A stretch of 64,000 nt of DNA from JAEZBP01 sp963832725 (GTDB lineage: Bacteria > Myxococcota_A > Polyangia > Polyangiales > Sandaracinaceae): assembly GCA_963832725.1 (NCBI GenBank), contig CAWHVG010000005.1, forward strand, positions 2,356,001 through 2,420,000, written 5' to 3'. Below, one piece after another: positions 8,131 to 17,036 of the stretch. Each line of letters starts with the position of its first letter. Positions within the stretch are counted from its first letter, which is position 1. The notes under the pieces were generated by a model. It ran no database searches. It was not told the origin of the DNA and worked only from the letters and a program-made list of their open reading frames with translations. The position numbers were made by a program, and so were the translations under genes.

Positions 8131-8841
8131 TCAGCCCGGCGCGGCGCCGAAGAGCGTACCCAGGGCCGAGGTGATCCCCATCGCCAGCGCGCCTCCGAGG
8201 ACGACGCGCGCCACCGCCCGGCCGACCGGAGCCCCGCCGAGCCGCGCGCTCCACGCGCCGAGGGCGCCCAGCGCGAAGAGCGCGCTGGCGAGCGTGACCC
8301 ACATGCGGATGGAGGGCGCCCCCGTGCCAATCGCGGTCAGCGGAAGCGCCGCGCCGATGGCGAACGAGACGGCCGAGGTGATGGCCGCCTGCCCGGGCCG
8401 GGCGAGGTTCTCGAGGTCGATGTTGAGCTCCTCGCGGGCGTGGACCGCGAGCGCGTCGCCCTTGCTCAGCTCGACCGCCACCTTCCGGGCCAGCTCCTTG
8501 CTCAGCCCCTTCTTCACGTAGATCCACGTCAGCTCCGTGAGCTCACGCTCCGGCATGCTCTCGAGCTCCTCGCGCTCCTTGGCGAGGTCGGCCTGTTCCA
8601 CGTCCTTCTGCGAGCTGACCGAGACGTACTCGCCGGCGGCCATCGAGAGCGCGCCGCCGACCAGCCCGGCCGCGCCTGCCGTGACGATGGCCGACGTGGA
8701 AGCGTTCGCGGCGGCGACCCCGAGCACCAGGCTGGCCGTCGACACGACCCCGTCGTTGGCACCCAGGACGGCGGCACGCAGCCAGCCGCCGACGTGGGAG
8801 CGGTGGTGCTCTCGATGGTGCGCAGTTTTCGTCGGTCTCAC
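8131..8841 (-). CDS. VIT1/CCC1-family membrane transporter (Fe2+/Mn2+ type)
   Basis: 236 residues. The first helix region WLRAAVLGANDGVVSTASLV and the next, AAGLVGGALSMAAGEYVSVS, are hallmark segments of the VIT1/CCC1 family, including the conserved Asp/Gly of GANDG and the Glu of MAAGEY. A charged cytosolic loop with several Glu residues (KEREELESMPERELTEL) corresponds to the metal-binding domain of the family. Three more membrane segments follow (ITSAVSFAIGAALPL, WVTLASALFALGAL, VLGGALAMGITSALG). Family members export Fe2+ or Mn2+ from the cytosol; the exact metal is not known. GTG start. Confidence 0.85.
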   Translation of the reverse strand: MRPTKTAHHREHHRSHVGGWLRAAVLGANDGVVSTASLVLGVAAANASTSAIVTAGAAGLVGGALSMAAGEYVSVSSQKDVEQADLAKEREELESMPERELTELTWIYVKKGLSKELARKVAVELSKGDALAVHAREELNIDLENLARPGQAAITSAVSFAIGAALPLTAIGTGAPSIRMWVTLASALFALGALGAWSARLGGAPVGRAVARVVLGGALAMGITSALGTLFGAAPG

Positions 8842-8890
8842 GGCGGCGGGAACATAGCCCCGGGCAGCGCCGCGCGCCCCGAATCGCGCG

Positions 8891-9886
8891 TCAGCGGATC
8901 CCGATCACGATCTTGCCGCGGGCACGGCCGCTCTCGCTGTAGTGGTGGGCCTCGACGATGTCGTCGAGGCCGAAGACGCGATCGACGACCGGCCGGATGG
9001 CGCCGTCGTCTACCCGCCGGCTGATCTGGTCGAGGATGCGCCCGTCGCTCTCGCGCAGGACGTGATGGACCCGCACCCCGCGGAGCGCGCCTCGCAGCGT
9101 GAGCGAGGCCAGGCCGAAGGTCGCCACGAGCGCGCCGAGGACCACGCCGTGCTTCTTGGTCGCGGTCGGGAAACCGCCGATCATGGTCGACAGACATCCG
9201 CCCGGGCGGACGATGCGGAGCGAGCGCTCCCGCTCCTCGCCGCCGAGCGCGTCGAGGACGAAGTCGCAGGCCGGCATGGCCCGCTCGAAGCGCTCTTGGC
9301 GGTAGTCGATGACGCGGTCGGCGCCGAGCGAGGCCACCAGCTCCGCGTTGCGCTCGCTGCACGTGGTCGCGACGAACGCGCCGAGGTCCTTGGCGAGCTG
9401 GATGGCGAGGGTGCCCACGCCGCCCGAGCCGGCGTGGATCAGCGCTTCCTGCCCGCCGCCGAGACGACCGCCGACCACCAGCGCGTCCCAGGCGGTCAGC
9501 CCGACCAGCGGGAGCGACGCAGCCTCTTGGTGGGTGACGCCGCGCGGCTTCCGGGAGACCACGCGCTCGTCCACGGCGAGGTACTCGGCATAGGTGCCCG
9601 GCCGGCGGTGCGTGGGCGAGCCGTACACCTCATCGCCGACGCGAAAGCGGGTGACCTTCGGACCGACCTCGACGACGCGGCCGGAGAAGTCGAGCCCGAG
9701 CGTCCACGGGAGCTTGTAGTGAATCAGCGCGCGCTGGCCGCCGCTCCGGATCTTCCAGTCGACCGGGTTCACGCTGGCGGCGTGGACCTCGACCAGGAGA
9801 TCGCGGGGGCCCGGACGCGGCTCCGGGACGTCGTCGACGGAGAGGACCTCGGGAGGGCCGTAGCGATGGATGCGGGCGGCGCGCAA
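8891..9886 (-). CDS. Zinc-free MDR-type NADP-dependent oxidoreductase (quinone-oxidoreductase-like)
   Basis: About 331 residues from a TTG start (9884-9886), chosen because the family N-terminus (RAARIHRYGPPEVLSVDDVP) begins there; a GTG further upstream is possible. GroES-like domain: EVHAASVNPVDWKIRSG, DFSGRVVEVG, GDEVYG. Rossmann domain with AGSGGVGTLAIQLAK binds NAD(P)H. The cysteines that hold catalytic zinc in alcohol dehydrogenases are absent, as in zeta-crystallin-like quinone and enone reductases. Near the end, GLDDIVEAHHYSESGRARGK is the usual substrate-domain closing motif. The frame is open upstream into a repeat-containing gene on the other strand, but that part is a shadow. Confidence 0.85.
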   Translation of the reverse strand: MRAARIHRYGPPEVLSVDDVPEPRPGPRDLLVEVHAASVNPVDWKIRSGGQRALIHYKLPWTLGLDFSGRVVEVGPKVTRFRVGDEVYGSPTHRRPGTYAEYLAVDERVVSRKPRGVTHQEAASLPLVGLTAWDALVVGGRLGGGQEALIHAGSGGVGTLAIQLAKDLGAFVATTCSERNAELVASLGADRVIDYRQERFERAMPACDFVLDALGGEERERSLRIVRPGGCLSTMIGGFPTATKKHGVVLGALVATFGLASLTLRGALRGVRVHHVLRESDGRILDQISRRVDDGAIRPVVDRVFGLDDIVEAHHYSESGRARGKIVIGIR

Positions 9887-9970
9887 GGTGCGGCGAAGGT
9901 ACGCGGAGCGCCGTCCCCTGTCACCGGGCACGATATGACGAGGTCGGGGGTGGCGTGTTATGAGCGGTGC

Positions 9971-10972
9971 ATGCGCTCGGCGTCGATTGCGATCGCCTTG
10001 ACCGCCGCGCTCGCCACCGGGGGGTGTGCGCCAAGGCGCTACGTTGCCGTCCGCCCGCCTCGCTTCGAGACGGGGGTTCCGGCCCAGGCGCTCTTCCCGG
10101 GCCTGGTGCAATACGCGGCACAGATCGGCTACCAGGTCTACGCCGCCAATCCGGCGGCCGGCGTCTTCCAGGTGTACTCGCGCCTCCTGGGCAGCCCGCC
10201 GCGGCGCCGGCGGCCGATGCCGGCCGGGAGCATCATGCGCAGCGATCTTCTGATGGTGCAGGTGGTCGGCGACCAGGTGCGGGTGTCGGCGATCGGCCGC
10301 CACGTGCGCCCGGACGGGACGATGCATCCGGTGCTCGCGCAGGAAGTGGGCATCTTCGCGGAGTCGCTGAACGGCGCGGCCCGCGCGCTCGCGCAGCGGG
10401 TCACCGACGGACCCACGCCGGAACCGCCGACCGGCTACGGCGGGCTCGGCACCCCCGGCGCCGGCCCGGGCCGTGGCCCCGCGGTGGGAGGCGCAGTCAT
10501 GATGCCCGGCGCGATGCAGCCCCAGCCCGGCGCGATGCAGCCCCAGCCCGGCGCGATGCAGCCCCAGCCCGGCGCGATGCAGCCCCAGCCCGGCGCGATG
10601 CAGCCCCAGCCCGGCGCGATGCAACCGCAGCCCGGCGCGACGCAACCGCAGCCCGGCGCGATGCAACCGCAGCCCGGCGCGATGCAACCGCAGCCCGGCG
10701 CGACGCAACCGCAGCCCGGCGCGACGCAACCGCAGCCCGGCGCGACGCAACCGCAGCCCGGCGCGACGCAACCGCAGCCCGGCGCGACGCAACCGCAGCC
10801 CGGCGCGATGCAGCCCCAGCCCGGCGCCCCTCCCGGACCGCCGCCCGGCTCGAGCACGGCACCGCGTCCCGGCGACGCACCGGAGCCGCCGGCTCAGCCC
10901 GGCTCACAGCCGAGCGCGCCGCCCTCGCCACCGTCGACCCTCTCGCCGGCCCAGCGGCTCGGCCGCCCGTGA
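9971..10972 (+). CDS. Lipoprotein with a (GA[MT]QPQP)15 proline/glutamine tail
   Basis: ATG 9971 gives a signal peptide with lipobox ATGGC (Cys19). The N-terminal half (~150 residues) is globular: YVAVRPPRFETG, ALFPGLVQYAAQIGYQVYAA, SRLLGSP, SDLLMVQVVGDQVRVSAIGR, EVGIFAESLNGAARALAQRV. This is followed by 15 heptapeptide repeats and a Pro-rich end. The globular part looks like a small secreted alpha/beta domain, but I cannot assign a family. The extended tail may span the periplasm or interact with peptidoglycan (inference). Convergent with the cyclotransferase gene, whose stop is 20 bases away. Confidence 0.75.
   Translation: MRSASIAIALTAALATGGCAPRRYVAVRPPRFETGVPAQALFPGLVQYAAQIGYQVYAANPAAGVFQVYSRLLGSPPRRRRPMPAGSIMRSDLLMVQVVGDQVRVSAIGRHVRPDGTMHPVLAQEVGIFAESLNGAARALAQRVTDGPTPEPPTGYGGLGTPGAGPGRGPAVGGAVMMPGAMQPQPGAMQPQPGAMQPQPGAMQPQPGAMQPQPGAMQPQPGATQPQPGAMQPQPGAMQPQPGATQPQPGATQPQPGATQPQPGATQPQPGATQPQPGAMQPQPGAPPGPPPGSSTAPRPGDAPEPPAQPGSQPSAPPSPPSTLSPAQRLGRP
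10508..10822 (+). repeat. 15 tandem 21-bp repeats inside the lipoprotein gene
   Basis: Each unit encodes GAMQPQP or GATQPQP. Two sequence classes exist: outer units use GCAGCCCCAG and inner units GCAACCGCAG, with five consecutive identical GAT units near the end. This pattern points to recent unit duplication (VNTR-like). Confidence 0.9.
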
Positions 10973-10991
10973 ACCGCGCGCGAGCCGGAGC

Positions 10992-11849
10992 TCAGCGAGC
11001 GCGCCAATCGCCGGAGCGAATCGGCGACGCGAAGTCGGTGGGCCCGACGTAGCGGTAGGTCCACGCGAGCTCGCGCTCCCCGGTGTCGAGGCGCACGTCC
11101 ACCACCACCCGCCGGTAGAGCGAGCCCGGCGCACCGTAGCCGGCGAAGTCTTCGACCTCGTCCAGCTCCTCGAGCACGTCGCCGGGATCGTCCAGCTCCA
11201 CCAGCTCCCCGTGGACGCACCCCTCGGCCGGCACCCACCCCGGATACGCACCGAAATCGAGCAAGCGCCCGGCCACGCTCGCGTTGGCCACCCTCCGCGG
11301 CCCATGGCGCGCCACCATCGGATGCCTCAGCTCGTCGCGCATCAGTGTGCCGTAGACGAAGACGGCGCGGGGAAATGCGTCGATGGAGAGCGCTCGAGCC
11401 GCAGCGCGCACCGGCGCGTCCGGCAGCCCGTGGGCGCCGAGCCCGCCGGTCACCAGCCCGAGATACGCGTCGGTCGGCGGCACCAGCGTCTCCCGCCGGT
11501 AGGGCTCGGTGACGACGTAGGTGGTCGCGTGGACCTCGTCCCCGCCCTCGATCAGCACCACGGCGGGGACCCGCCGGTAGGTTCGCGGCGCGCCCTCCTT
11601 CGCGTCGAGCGCGCGCCAACCCGCCTGGTCGACTTCGAAGAGCACGCCCGGAACGACCGCACCGCGCCGGGGCCGCACGCTGAGCGCGCCGCCCGCGCGG
11701 GCCCGCGAGTGATAGTGGAAGACCGGCGCTGCGTCTGGCCACCACGCGCGCGCCACGGCACGGATCCCGCTCGCGTCGTGCCCTCGGTCGGCGCACCACG
11801 CGTCCAGATCGGCCCGGTGGAGATTCGAGCCGTAGCCGAAGTAGAGCAT
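10992..11849 (-). CDS. Two-domain gamma-glutamylcyclotransferase-family protein
   Basis: 285 residues with two copies of the GGCT/AIG2 fold. The N-terminal copy starts YFGYGSNLHRADLD and has the candidate catalytic glutamate in DAKEGAPRTY. The C-terminal copy starts VFVYGTLMRDELRHP (about residue 165) and has its candidate glutamate in LDEVEDFAG. Single-domain relatives release 5-oxoproline from gamma-glutamyl peptides or act on gamma-glutamylamines. Here the first copy has the GSNL form and the second the GTLM form, so they may differ in substrate. The start overlaps the upstream region of the divergent VKOR-DsbA gene. Confidence 0.85.
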   Translation of the reverse strand: MLYFGYGSNLHRADLDAWCADRGHDASGIRAVARAWWPDAAPVFHYHSRARAGGALSVRPRRGAVVPGVLFEVDQAGWRALDAKEGAPRTYRRVPAVVLIEGGDEVHATTYVVTEPYRRETLVPPTDAYLGLVTGGLGAHGLPDAPVRAAARALSIDAFPRAVFVYGTLMRDELRHPMVARHGPRRVANASVAGRLLDFGAYPGWVPAEGCVHGELVELDDPGDVLEELDEVEDFAGYGAPGSLYRRVVVDVRLDTGERELAWTYRYVGPTDFASPIRSGDWRAR

Positions 11850-11935
11850 TGGGACAGGAGCGTAGCAGCGCTCTCCATGAAGTGGTCGACGGCCCGCAGC
11901 GACGATTCGCCACGCCCACCGTGCCGAGCGCGGCG

Positions 11936-13108
11936 ATGGAGGCTAAGACACCCCCCGTGGCTGCCGAGGCGCCCGATCCGACCCGAATCCCCCGCATCGC
12001 CCTGCGCGTCACCGCGCTCGGCGCGCTGGCGTTCAGCGCCGCCACGGTCGCCGAGTACTTCGTCCCCAGCGCGACCTTCTGCCAGCCCGGCGGCGGCTGC
12101 GACGAGGTTCGCCATTGGTCGTTCGGCCAGAGCATCGGCGGACTACCGCTCGGCATCGTCCTGCCGCTCCTCGGCGTGCTCGGCTTCACGGCGCTCTTCG
12201 CGGGCTCGCTGGTCCGCGACCGCACCACCTCGCGCGTCGTCGGCGCGCTCGCCGTCGTCGGATCGCTGATCGCGGCCGCGCTTCTCGTGACGCAGGCGAC
12301 GACCATCGGTTCGTGGTGCTGGCTCTGCGTCGGGGTCGACAGCTTCGCCATCCTCGCCGGCCTGTCGGGCATCGCCGTCCTGGCCACCTCGGCCCGTGCC
12401 GAGCCCGTCGAACGCGGCTCGCTCCTCAGCCCCTGGTGGGCGCTCTGGGTGGTGTTCGCGTTCGGCCCGCTGGCGTGGTCCGGCACCAGCGACGCCGACA
12501 TCCCCCCCGCGATCCGCGACCTCTACCAGCCCGGCGCGGTCAACGTGGTCGAGCTGGCGGACTTCCAGTGCCCCTTCTGCCGCGGCCTGAACCCCGTGCT
12601 GGAGTCGGTGCTCTCCGAAGTGCAGGGCCACCCCGTGAACTTCGTCCGGATCATGGTGCCGCTGCCCTTCCACCTCCACGCCCGCGATGCGGCCAAGGGC
12701 TACCTCTGCGCCGAACGGATGGAGCACGGCGACGCCATGGCCGACGCGCTCTTCTCGGCGCCGGTCGACGATCTCACGCCGCCGGGCATCACGGCCATCG
12801 CGACGCGCCTCGGCATGGACGGCCCCGCGTTCGAGCGCTGCCTGGACGACCCCGCGATCGAAGCGCGCATCGTGCACGACGAAGAGCTGGCCAAGGAACA
12901 GACGCCCTTCGAAGGGCTGCCCACCGTCTACATCGGCGACCGGGTGCTGCTCGGCTTCGACGCCGCCGAGGGGGCGACGCCCTACCGCGAGGCGGTGGAG
13001 GCCGAGCTGGCGGGCGAAGGGACGCGTATTCGCGTCTGGCCGCTGGCCACGGTCGCGCTGGTGGCCATCGCCGTCTTCCTCCTGGCGCGACGGAAGTCGA
13101 AGCGCTGA
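11936..13108 (+). CDS. VKOR-DsbA fusion, membrane-bound disulfide-forming enzyme
   Basis: 390 residues from ATG 11936; an upstream in-frame start at 11849 would add an unlikely leader. N-terminal vitamin-K-epoxide-reductase-like domain with four or five membrane helices: loop cysteines in FCQPGGGCDEV and the CxxC pair in SWCWLCVGVD. Then a DsbA/Thioredoxin_4-type domain with active-site CPFC (DFQCPFCRGLNP), GYLCAE and the cis-proline segment EGLPTVYIG. A final membrane helix (WPLATVALVAIAVFLLA) ends in basic residues. VKOR re-oxidises a periplasmic thiol oxidase by passing electrons to quinone; fusion of both halves in one chain is known in several phyla. It probably oxidises the many Cys-rich exported proteins encoded nearby (inference). 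Confidence 0.85.
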   Translation: MEAKTPPVAAEAPDPTRIPRIALRVTALGALAFSAATVAEYFVPSATFCQPGGGCDEVRHWSFGQSIGGLPLGIVLPLLGVLGFTALFAGSLVRDRTTSRVVGALAVVGSLIAAALLVTQATTIGSWCWLCVGVDSFAILAGLSGIAVLATSARAEPVERGSLLSPWWALWVVFAFGPLAWSGTSDADIPPAIRDLYQPGAVNVVELADFQCPFCRGLNPVLESVLSEVQGHPVNFVRIMVPLPFHLHARDAAKGYLCAERMEHGDAMADALFSAPVDDLTPPGITAIATRLGMDGPAFERCLDDPAIEARIVHDEELAKEQTPFEGLPTVYIGDRVLLGFDAAEGATPYREAVEAELAGEGTRIRVWPLATVALVAIAVFLLARRKSKR

Positions 13109-13192
13109 CACCCGTCCGGCGGCGCTCGTGCGCTATCCTCGCCGCGTGGATGGGCTGGAGCTCGGAAACAGAGAGCGCGCAGGGACCCCTTC

Positions 13193-14167
13193 TTGCAGAA
13201 GACCTATTGGCTGAAGACGGACGCGGGTGCGGCGCGTCAGGTCACGCCCGCGGGGCTCCTGCTCGGGCGCGCGCCGAGCTGCGACCTCGTGCTGCCGGGC
13301 CCCACGGCGAGCCGACGGCAAGCGCTGATCTATCTCGCCGAGGACGGCCCCGAGGTCATCGTGATGGGTCGCGGAGAGGTCACGGTCGACGGCGAGCCGG
13401 TGGCGGAGCGTGCGGCGCTGCCGCCCGGTGCGACGCTGGTGGTCGGGGACCTCTCGTTCTCGCTGGACGAGGACGAGCTGGACACCAGCATGCTGGAGCC
13501 ACCGCTGTGGGTCCTGCAGGGCCCCTCGGGCGGCATGTTCTCGGTGGGCGACGGCGCGTTCTCGATCGGCGGCGACCCGCGGGACGACCTTCGGGTCGAA
13601 GACTGCGCCGAGCGGGCGGTGGTGCTCTCTCCCGGACGCCACGGTCTCGACGTCACAGCCGGCGTGGATGTGAGACTGGACGGTCGCACGGTGGAAGCCG
13701 GTGACCACGGGCGCGCCCGGGCCGGCAGCGTCATCGAGGTGGGAGAGCTCGCCTTCCAGGTGGTCGCCGGCGGCGCGCTGGGCGAGGACTCCACCATCGG
13801 CGCGGCGGACACCACCATGACGATGATCCGCCTGGAGTTCCTACCCCGCGGCGGCCGCCTCCACATCGTCTCGCCGCACGACACGGTCTCGCTCTACCTC
13901 TCCGAGCGCCCCTGCGACTTCGTGGCGGTGCTGCTCGCGCCACCGCCGCCGCTCTCGGCGGGTGATGCCATCCCTGACGATCACATGTGGTCGCGGGTCT
14001 GGGGCGCGCAGCCGTCGGGGCGCAAGACGGTCAACGTGCTCCTGCACCGGCTCCGCCGCGATCTCGATCGCGCCGGGCTGGACGGCGGCGCGCTGATCGA
14101 GCGGGTCGCGGGGGGCGGAGCCACGCGCTTCGTGCTCCCGCCGGGCGTGCACATCCAGGTCGAGTGA
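13193..14167 (+). CDS. FHA-domain protein with C-terminal winged-helix domain
   Basis: 324 residues from a TTG start preceded by AGGGA. Residues ~15-100 form an FHA fold (GLLLGRAPSCDLVLPGPTAS, then RRQALIYL and the VTVDGEPV turn), which binds phosphothreonine. A second FHA-like half (SIGGDPRDDLRV ... RLDGRTVEAG) follows. The C-terminal ~90 residues (DDHMWSRVWG, TVNVLLHRLRRDLDRAGLDG, LIERVAGGGATRFVLPPG) match an OmpR-type winged helix. The next gene is a Ser/Thr kinase on the same strand 56 bases downstream, so a kinase-reader pair acting on transcription is plausible (inference). Confidence 0.75.
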   Translation: MQKTYWLKTDAGAARQVTPAGLLLGRAPSCDLVLPGPTASRRQALIYLAEDGPEVIVMGRGEVTVDGEPVAERAALPPGATLVVGDLSFSLDEDELDTSMLEPPLWVLQGPSGGMFSVGDGAFSIGGDPRDDLRVEDCAERAVVLSPGRHGLDVTAGVDVRLDGRTVEAGDHGRARAGSVIEVGELAFQVVAGGALGEDSTIGAADTTMTMIRLEFLPRGGRLHIVSPHDTVSLYLSERPCDFVAVLLAPPPPLSAGDAIPDDHMWSRVWGAQPSGRKTVNVLLHRLRRDLDRAGLDGGALIERVAGGGATRFVLPPGVHIQVE

Positions 14168-14223
14168 GCGCGCCGATTCCCTGCGGTTCCCCGGACTCGC
14201 CGGTTGGGAGTACGCTGCGGGGG

Positions 14224-15138
<915 letters not shown>

Positions 15139-15171
15139 GCCGCCGCCGCGCGGTGCAGGGCGGCCCCGAAC

Positions 15172-15331
15172 AGGCCGTCGGAGTACCGAGCCCGAAGGAG
15201 ATCAGCTCGCGATTGCCCGGATCTCCCTTCGGACCGACGAGGAGATACGCGAGCATTTTCGAGGAGGGCCGGGCGGAGCGGCGGGTCGTCCCGCCGAAAG
15301 CCGAGGAGCTAGGTTCTTCGACGCGCTGCTA
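15172..15331. repeat. ~160-bp intergenic repeat, copy A, supplying a stop codon
   Basis: Closely similar to 16872-17036 (shared blocks ACCGAGCCCGAAGGA, TTCGGACCGACGA, CGAGGAGGGCCGGGCGGA and AAAGCCGAGGAGC). Its right end, read on the minus strand, begins TAGCAG; this TAG is the stop codon of the J-domain gene. The left end is more eroded than in copy B. Confidence 0.75.
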
Positions 15332-16168
15332 CGGGCGGCTCCACACCCCTCCCTCGTCTAGGCACCACTCCGGTCCACGTCGAGCGAGCCCAGGATCGTA
15401 CACGACGACGCGCTCGATGCCGGGCTGAGCCCCCGGCGGCTGACCTGGAGGGTCGACGCTCCGAGTGCAAGTCCCGCGGACACGCTGGTGGATGCGAGAG
15501 CAGCTCTCGATCGAGCGCACGGTAGCGCGCCGATCGCCGACCGCCCACGAGGCGTTCTGCTCGTGGAAGTGAGCGCGGAGCCGTGACTCATCGGTGGCGC
15601 TGAACGCGCCGACCATGGAGATGGACGAGCACGCGCCCGTCGTCCCGTCCGGCCAGATGATCTCGTGCGCCATCCGGACCGTTCTCGGGATGAGATCGTC
15701 GCTTTGGGCCGGCGTTTCGGCGGGCTCGGACGAGGCATGTCGCGCGGACTCCGTCTCGTTGGTCTCGTGACGCGTCGCCAAATACACGACGCAGGCGATG
15801 CCGACGCAGACCAGGAGGACGAGGAGGCCGGAGCAGCCCCCGCCGGATGAGGCGGGAGCATTCGACTCGCCAGGCCGTGCTCGCAGTCCGACGAAGGCCG
15901 GCTTCGTCTCGGGTCCCTGCTGCGCGGGCTCCCGCGCAGGCGGCGCGTCGGCTCCCTCGCGATCATACGCCGCTCGCGCCTGTGGATCGTGGAGGACGTC
16001 GTACGCCGCATTGATCCTCTTCATTCGCTCGTCATCGGGCGATCCGGTGCTGGCGTCGGGGTGGTACTTGCGCGCGAGGCGTTTGTACGCAGCCGCGATG
16101 ACCTCCCGCTCCGCCTTTCGGCTGACTTGGAGGACTTCATAGAGGTCTTCGTCCGAGCCGTCCGCCAC
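15329..16168 (-). CDS. J-domain (DnaJ-like) membrane protein
   Basis: 279 residues from a GTG start. Residues ~8-70 form a J domain with the HPD motif (ARKYHPDAS) and the helix IV region RINAAYDVLHDPQARAAYDR, which stimulates Hsp70 ATPase. A disordered linker leads to one membrane helix (CSGLLVLLVCVGIACVVYLA, about residues 112-131). The C-terminal ~130 residues carry four cysteines (GACSS, ESCS, GTC, WCLD) and look extracytoplasmic; no family recognised. A cytosolic J domain tied to an exported sensor-like part is unusual. The stop codon lies in the downstream repeat. Confidence 0.8.
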   Translation of the reverse strand: MADGSDEDLYEVLQVSRKAEREVIAAAYKRLARKYHPDASTGSPDDERMKRINAAYDVLHDPQARAAYDREGADAPPAREPAQQGPETKPAFVGLRARPGESNAPASSGGGCSGLLVLLVCVGIACVVYLATRHETNETESARHASSEPAETPAQSDDLIPRTVRMAHEIIWPDGTTGACSSISMVGAFSATDESRLRAHFHEQNASWAVGDRRATVRSIESCSRIHQRVRGTCTRSVDPPGQPPGAQPGIERVVVYDPGLARRGPEWCLDEGGVWSRP

Positions 16169-16365
16169 GCTCGGACTCTACCCTCCCCGCGCACTGCCAT
16201 GCCATGTTCCGTGTACCCGACACGCGAGCCTGATCGGATGGTGTGCCGGCGGCCGCAGCGCCGGAGGCCCGTCACGGAGGCCAGGAGGACTACGCGACTC
16301 CCGTCACGTCGTTCCTCCTCTCGATCCACTGATCCGAGCCCGCGAGGTGCGGCCGGTCCGCGGGC

Positions 16366-16860
16366 TCAGGGCGTCAAATCGCTCGGGTCGCGCCAGCGCA
16401 TGGTGCTCGGGTCGAGGCGGCCGGAGAGGGTGCCGCGGCCGTCTGCGAGCTCGATGAGCGCGGCCCCGCTGGTGCGAAAGCCGGGGAAGGCGCCGCCGAC
16501 GCCGCTGAGGTGGCCGGCGAGGTTCCGGACGGTGGGCTCGTGGGTGACCAGGGCGACGATGTCGTCGTCCGCGCGCATGTCGAGCACCGAGAGCGCGCGG
16601 GCGCTGGTCCCGCCGGGGACGAGCGGCTCGTGCACGACGATCGGGCCGGGATGCGAGATGGCGTGGGCGAGGATCTCGGCGGTCTGGACCGCCCGCACGA
16701 GAGGGCTGGTGTAGATGTGGGTCGGCACGACGCCGCGCCGGGCCAGCGCTTCGGCCACGTCGGCGCTCACTTCGCGGCCGCGCCGAGTGAGGTAGCGGGA
16801 GCCGTCCGCGCTCGCGTTCGGATCGCTGGCTTCGCCGTGTCGGATGAGGAGGACTCGCAC
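16366..16860 (-). CDS. SixA-like histidine phosphatase
   Basis: 164 residues from GTG 16860, chosen because the family starts directly at VRVLLIRHGEASDP. The RHG motif supplies the nucleophile; ALVTHEP gives the second histidine and TSPLVRAVQTAEIL the conserved arginine region. Size and the RHGxA/THxP signature fit SixA, which dephosphorylates phosphohistidine in phosphorelay domains, or small related phosphomonoesterases. The open frame extends 10 codons upstream into the repeat copy B, which is not expected to be coding. Confidence 0.85.
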   Translation of the reverse strand: MRVLLIRHGEASDPNASADGSRYLTRRGREVSADVAEALARRGVVPTHIYTSPLVRAVQTAEILAHAISHPGPIVVHEPLVPGGTSARALSVLDMRADDDIVALVTHEPTVRNLAGHLSGVGGAFPGFRTSGAALIELADGRGTLSGRLDPSTMRWRDPSDLTP

Positions 16861-16871
16861 GTCCTCGATCC

Positions 16872-17036
16872 TAGCAGTCCGTTGGCGCACCGAGCCCGAA
16901 GGAAATCGGAGCGCGACGGGGCCACTGTGCGTTCGGACCGACGAACGAGTGTTTCAGCATTTGCGAGGAGGGCCGGGCGGACGGCGGTGTCGTCCCGCCC
17001 GAAAGCCGAGGAGCGAGGTTCTTCAACGGACTGCTA
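16872..17036. repeat. 165-bp intergenic repeat, copy B, with terminal inverted repeats
   Basis: Ends are inverted: TAGCAGTCCGTTG at the left and CAACGGACTGCTA at the right. The right end supplies the TAG stop of the kinase gene at 17034, just as copy A does for the J-domain gene. Both copies have the same orientation relative to the gene they follow. Could be a MITE with a target preference at stop codons, or a terminator element spread with gene ends. Confidence 0.8.

Noticed and set aside
9887..10792. N-terminal extension of the oxidoreductase across the repeat
   Set aside because: The added 300 residues are only the reverse of the lipoprotein gene; the family N-terminus begins at the TTG start 9886.
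10435..10857. Cys-rich GCIAPGCGCVAPG frame on the minus strand
   Set aside because: Reverse reading of the (GA[MT]QPQP) repeat; it has no start context, and the + strand frame carries a lipobox.
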